DNA from: Labilithrix sp.
GTDB lineage: Bacteria; Myxococcota_A; Polyangia; Polyangiales; Polyangiaceae
Direction of reading: 5' to 3'
DNA: 64,000 bases
NCBI GenBank assembly: GCA_019637175.1
Contig: JAHBWD010000050.1
Coordinates: 1-64,000, forward strand
Notes under the pieces: model-generated
Databases searched by the model: none
Told to the model about the DNA's origin: nothing
Seen by the model: only the letters and a program-made list of their open reading frames with translations
Program-made: the position numbers and the translations under genes
Shown: positions 61,015-64,000 of the stretch, piece by piece
Layout: each line of letters opens with the position of its first letter
Position numbering within the stretch: the first letter of the stretch is position 1

Positions 61015-61641
61015 ATGATGAACTCGCCCCCTTTCTCCGCGATTCTGCAGAACTTCGACGGCAACCCGCCGGCACCGCCTTCCGCCCTCCATGAAGCGGG
61101 GCTTGGCAATGTCACACTTCCCCCGGACTACCTAGACTTCATGACCTCGGCAGCGGATGGTGGAGCAGGAGCGATCGGAGAGAGCTACCTGATCCTCTGG
61201 CGCCTTTCCGAATTGGCTGAACTGAATAGAGAGTACGAGGTAGAGCTCAATGCTCCGGGGCTCTTTCTCTTCGGCTCCAACGGAGGCGGAGAGGCACTCG
61301 CTTTCGACATGCGCTCGGACGAGCGTGCGGTCGTCCAGGTTCCGTTCGTCGGAATGGAGCTCGAACTCGTCGAGCGACTTGCTGGCAGTTTGTCCGAGTT
61401 TCTGCAGCTGGCTTCGCAAGGAGCCAGTCTAACCGTGGTGCCCGACAAGCCACTGACTCGAAAAGAGCCCGACCCTCGCGAAGGCAAAGAGATCTTTGAG
61501 ATACAACCCGTGATCCTCGGCGGAAGTCCCACCGATCCAGCGAACAAGACGGTTCTCACGCGAAGGCAACACATCGAGCTCGCCCGGTACTGGAACGCGG
61601 TAATCCGGGATATTCGCAAGCAACAGGGCCCGGATCGCTGA
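61015..61641 (+). CDS. SUKH (SMI1/KNR4) family protein
   Basis: 208 aa. The central segment LPPDYLDFMTSAADGGAGAIG ... LILWRLSELAELNREYEV ... LFLFGSNGGGEALAFDMR is the SUKH fold signature (LP..Y..FL...NGG; the acidic glycine loop; the GSDGGGE..AFD strand). SUKH proteins are common immunity proteins of polymorphic toxin systems. GC content is visibly lower than neighbours. No toxin gene is next to it. Start ATG 61015 or 61018, both without a clear ribosome binding site. Confidence 0.8.
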   Translation: MMNSPPFSAILQNFDGNPPAPPSALHEAGLGNVTLPPDYLDFMTSAADGGAGAIGESYLILWRLSELAELNREYEVELNAPGLFLFGSNGGGEALAFDMRSDERAVVQVPFVGMELELVERLAGSLSEFLQLASQGASLTVVPDKPLTRKEPDPREGKEIFEIQPVILGGSPTDPANKTVLTRRQHIELARYWNAVIRDIRKQQGPDR

Positions 61642-61691
61642 GCTGAACCCACGCAGATGCTGCCGCATAATCCGGCCACAGGACAGCTACA

Positions 61692-62132
61692 ATGAGCAAG
61701 TCTCGCGTTGAAGTGCTTGAGGGACTCACGGTGCTTGAACCGGACGACTGGTTTGACATCACTGACGAGTTGCCGGAGGGTACGCCCGTTACTCTCGCGC
61801 GGCGGGACGGAGTCGGTGCGCTTCAGTTCTCGTTCGCACGCTATCGGGCTGGCGCTAGACCGAACGTCGTCCGCGAGGACTTGGAAGAATTGATGACAGA
61901 GTTCGCTGCCGTACGCCATCTGGGTCCAGTTAGCTCGAGACTCTTGAAGCTCGACCACTGCATAGCCATCAGTGCCGACTTTTGTCCGGACGGCGATATC
62001 GTGCGCCTCTGGTATGCGACCAACGGGAATGACGTCGTATTTGCGACGTACACCGCCGGAGAAGGGCCGCGCGTTCTCGAGGAACTCGAGCGAGCAGAGA
62101 GCATCATGGGCTCTTTGCGCTTCGACCCGTGA
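61692..62132 (+). CDS. Small Mog1/DcrB-like protein, possible immunity protein
   Basis: 146 aa, 50 nt after the SUKH gene. Pattern LEPDDWFDITDELPEGTPVTLARRDGVGALQFSFARYRAG ... VFATYTAGE ... ELERAESIMGSLRF looks like the PsbP/Mog1/DcrB fold seen in some immunity proteins; the assignment is from pattern only. Lower GC than the chromosome average. Likely co-transferred with the SUKH gene. Confidence 0.65.
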   Translation: MSKSRVEVLEGLTVLEPDDWFDITDELPEGTPVTLARRDGVGALQFSFARYRAGARPNVVREDLEELMTEFAAVRHLGPVSSRLLKLDHCIAISADFCPDGDIVRLWYATNGNDVVFATYTAGEGPRVLEELERAESIMGSLRFDP

Positions 62133-62300
62133 GGGAACTAGGGAACTCGCGCACGGCGGCGATATCGCGGTCTCTCCGCATCACGTCATCACGCGGAAGA
62201 GCAGGAGGTCCTGAACCTGAGAGGTGAAGTGGACCCCACCGCGCTACGTGGATCCATCCGGGACCGTCACGCCACACGCATTCCCTGGGGAGACTAGGTG
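62133..62300. other. Intergenic region in the accessory patch
   Basis: Contains an AGGGAACT tandem duplication at about 62132-62147 and a GTGGACCCCAC stretch near 62229 that recalls some insertion-sequence ends but has no partner repeat. No gene seen. Confidence 0.4.
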
Positions 62301-62501
62301 ATGCCTCGCTCAGACATTGAAGAGTTCGCGAGAGCGCTCGTCGCTCGTCAGCGCGGTGAGGGACGCGTCGGTCCGGAGCTCCGATGCCCTTCTGCCACCC
62401 TTCACGCGATCGATGACGGAGCGCTTCGACTGAAGTTCAGCGCGAGCAGCGGGCGCGAGATCGATCTCACCGAAGAAGGGATGGGTGAACTGGCGGGGTA
62501 G
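62301..62501 (+). CDS. Small hypothetical protein
   Basis: 66 aa starting ATG 62301, with GGGGAG about 8 nt upstream and an in-frame GTG just before. Sequence starts MPRSDIEEFARALVARQRGE and shows balanced coding composition, but no family. It may be a fragment of a longer protein in the accessory patch. Confidence 0.4.
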   Translation: MPRSDIEEFARALVARQRGEGRVGPELRCPSATLHAIDDGALRLKFSASSGREIDLTEEGMGELAG

Positions 62502-62623
62502 TATGTAGGCAGAGGAAGTTGGCGCGCAATGTTCTCCGACGAACGGTTCGTCGACGACGTGGCAGACGTGGAGGAGTCAGCGCCATCGCGATCAAGGAAG
62601 AGCAGAAGCTCACCGTCTACCGT

Positions 62624-63697
62624 CTACTTGAAGTTGAAGCCGCCCGGCGAGCTCGAAGGACCGCCGAAGCCGCCCATGCTCGCGCCGCCCGCCGGCTGCG
62701 GATCGGGCCGCGCCAGCGTGCCGCCGATCTTGAGCCCGTAATAGCCGTCGGACGACTTCGACTTCGCCATGCGCGGATCCATCTCGAGCATGGGTTTGTC
62801 TTTGCTGCCCGGCGCGCCGAAGAGCATCTTCGTCTTCTCGTTCTTGTTCCGATACGCGTCGTTGATCTTGAACTTGAGGTTCACGTCGAGGTGCGCCTCG
62901 GTCGCCACCTCGCGGAGCTGCACGCGCCCGTCGCCGTTGACGTCGACATCGCCGCCGGAGGCGGCGGCCTTCGAGATCTTGAGCGTGCCGTCCTTGGCCT
63001 CGCCGACGACGCTGAACGTTCCCACCTTGAGGCGCGGCAGCGTGAAGGGACCGAGCGGCGTCTTGACCGTGAGCTCCTTCGCGTTGCCCGCGAACATGTC
63101 GCGGATCTCGAGGTTCACGTTGCCGTTGCCCTTCGAGGCCTTCCCCTCGGGCAAGTTGAGCTTCAGCGTGCCGAAGAGCTTCCCCTCGAGGGGAAAGCCG
63201 ACGTTCGCGGCGATCGCGTCGATCTTGCCCATGTCGACGCCGTCGAAGTTCACCTCGACGTTCCGCTCCTTGCCCGTGTCCTCGAAGCTCCCTTTGATGG
63301 TGCCCTCGAACGCGTCGATGCGAAAGCTGACGTCCTTGTTCCCGATGAGCAGCGACGTGAGCGAGATGCGCGCGCGCGCCTCGTCGATCTTGATTTCGGT
63401 CGCCGGCTTCGACGGGTCGGCCGAGGGCGAGATCAGCTTCACGCCCTTCGCCTTGATGCCCGTGAGCCACGAGGAGTCGAGCTCCTCGATCTGGAGCTCC
63501 TGAGGGTTCGCCGAGCTGCGCTGCGACGCGTTGAAGGTGGTGACGATGCGCTCCTTCAGCTTCTCGTAGGGGAACGTCCACGAGAAGAAGACGATGAGGC
63601 AGAAGAGATAGAACAGCGGATACACGATCCGCGCGCCCCAGCGCCGGAGGCGCTCCTTCATCGCGTCGTTCATCGCAGGGAGGGCGAGCGCCATCAC
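62624..63697 (-). CDS. gspN: Type II secretion system protein GspN
   Basis: 357 aa: N-terminal membrane helix (VYPLFYLFCLIVFFSWTFPY) and a long periplasmic beta-repeat domain (IQIEELDSSWLTGIKAKGV-like start, DVDVNGDGRVQLREVATEAHLDVNLKF), typical of GspN in deltaproteobacterial and myxobacterial T2SS operons; the C-terminus is Gly/Ser-rich. Start GTG 63697 overlaps the gspM stop as GTGA. Its last codons are followed within tens of bases by the accessory patch. Confidence 0.88.
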   Translation of the reverse strand: MMALALPAMNDAMKERLRRWGARIVYPLFYLFCLIVFFSWTFPYEKLKERIVTTFNASQRSSANPQELQIEELDSSWLTGIKAKGVKLISPSADPSKPATEIKIDEARARISLTSLLIGNKDVSFRIDAFEGTIKGSFEDTGKERNVEVNFDGVDMGKIDAIAANVGFPLEGKLFGTLKLNLPEGKASKGNGNVNLEIRDMFAGNAKELTVKTPLGPFTLPRLKVGTFSVVGEAKDGTLKISKAAASGGDVDVNGDGRVQLREVATEAHLDVNLKFKINDAYRNKNEKTKMLFGAPGSKDKPMLEMDPRMAKSKSSDGYYGLKIGGTLARPDPQPAGGASMGGFGGPSSSPGGFNFK

Positions 63698-64000
63698 TTC
63701 TTCTCCGGCGGGGGCGCGGCGGCGTCGTTGCGATCGTACGCCGAGACGCCGATCTCCACGTCGTACGAGTCGGGCTCGCCGCTTCGCTTGCGGATGTTGA
63801 GCCGCGAGACGGCGACGGGATGGCCGCTCTTCTCGATCGCCTCGAGGAACTTCGCGATCGGCCCCATGCCCGACTTCTTGAGGTGGATGATGGTCGTTCG
63901 CTCCACGTATCGCTTGCCGTGCGGGATGTCGGGGCGATCGACCGAGTCGGTCACCTGGAGCTTCTGCGCGCTCGCGCTCTGCTCGAGGAAGCCCGCGAGC
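63694..64000 (-). CDS. gspM: Type II secretion system protein GspM, C-terminal part
   Basis: Partial: the frame runs off the window's right edge. The visible 101 codons end with the GspM-type C-terminal ferredoxin-like domain (DRPDIPHGKRYVERTTIIHLKKSG ... FLEAIEKSGHPVAVSRLNIRKR, EPDSYDVEIGVSAYDR). GspM links GspL to the assembly platform. Coupled to gspN by a 4-nt overlap. Confidence 0.85.
   Translation of the reverse strand, partial: LAGFLEQSASAQKLQVTDSVDRPDIPHGKRYVERTTIIHLKKSGMGPIAKFLEAIEKSGHPVAVSRLNIRKRSGEPDSYDVEIGVSAYDRNDAAAPPPEKK

Overview
The window is very GC-rich with strong third-position GC bias. It looks like chromosome of a large-genome myxobacterium (Myxococcota, probably Polyangiales). 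That placement rests on three receptor-type Ser/Thr kinases with Pro/Ala-rich tails, many Cys-lipoproteins with D/A/P-rich linkers after the lipobox, a MglB-like roadblock protein, a PilZ-like myxobacterial domain, a Tad pilus locus and a GspMN-type secretion tail. Genus and species cannot be fixed from sequence alone. I saw no rRNA or tRNA gene, no CRISPR array and no intact insertion sequence.

Layout. 0-7.2 kb: recN, a histidine phosphatase, a Fic-fold protein without its catalytic His, hisF coupled to a Pro-rich membrane protein, and a TerB-like protein. 7.3-11.2 kb: a lone receiver, a degenerate histidine-kinase-like protein and an aconitase-family protein without its Fe-S cysteines. 11.3-15.8 kb: roadblock protein, aroQ (apparently with a CTG start), accB-accC and an acyl-CoA ligase. 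15.7-20.8 kb: tolQ-tolR-tolA-tolB followed by a WD40-like protein instead of pal. 20.9-24.5 kb: a lipoprotein, an inactive rhomboid homologue, pyrB and murI. 24.5-27.6 kb: a divergent TetR/desaturase pair and an RCC1-repeat lipoprotein. 27.7-35.9 kb: hom, a Ser/Thr kinase, lon, a DUF1015 protein and a lipoprotein. 35.9-39.4 kb: an overlapping operon of kinase, TPR/PEGA protein and two Lcl-domain proteins. 39.6-43.6 kb: tandem paralogous lipoproteins, a membrane protein, and a prepilin-like N-terminus fused to polymorphic-toxin-like sequence. 43.8-51.4 kb: a beta-helix lipoprotein, purD, a PilZ-like protein, a second kinase + TPR/PEGA pair and a BtpA-family protein. 51.4-59.7 kb: a Tad (Flp) pilus locus. 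60-62.6 kb: a lipoprotein and a lower-GC accessory patch with a SUKH protein. 62.6-64 kb: the end of a type II secretion operon (gspM-gspN).

How the parts work together. The Tad locus on the minus strand runs flp, prepilin peptidase, TadE/TadG-like proteins, an unknown, CpaB, TadB, TadC and an FHA protein. Seven consecutive 4-nt stop/start overlaps join eight of these genes. It ends at a hairpin terminator, after which comes a second flp with its own promoter region. No TadA/CpaF ATPase, secretin or TadZ is present, so the motor and outer-membrane channel must lie elsewhere. The two flp upstream regions share an ungapped block of about 70 nt containing three conserved boxes at identical spacing. 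A third gene with a type IVb prepilin signal (42664-43635) carries a pretoxin-like core and an unknown C-terminal domain, and is translationally coupled to a polytopic membrane protein. This is the best candidate in the window for an undescribed system: a pilin-anchored toxin with a possible immunity protein.

A second theme is pseudoenzymes: Fic, aconitase, rhomboid and histidine-kinase homologues all lack key catalytic or ligand residues. A third is transcription starts. At least a dozen operon-leading genes have a -10-like hexamer 6-11 nt before the start codon, several with a good -35 at 15-18 nt, which suggests leaderless mRNAs are common in this organism.
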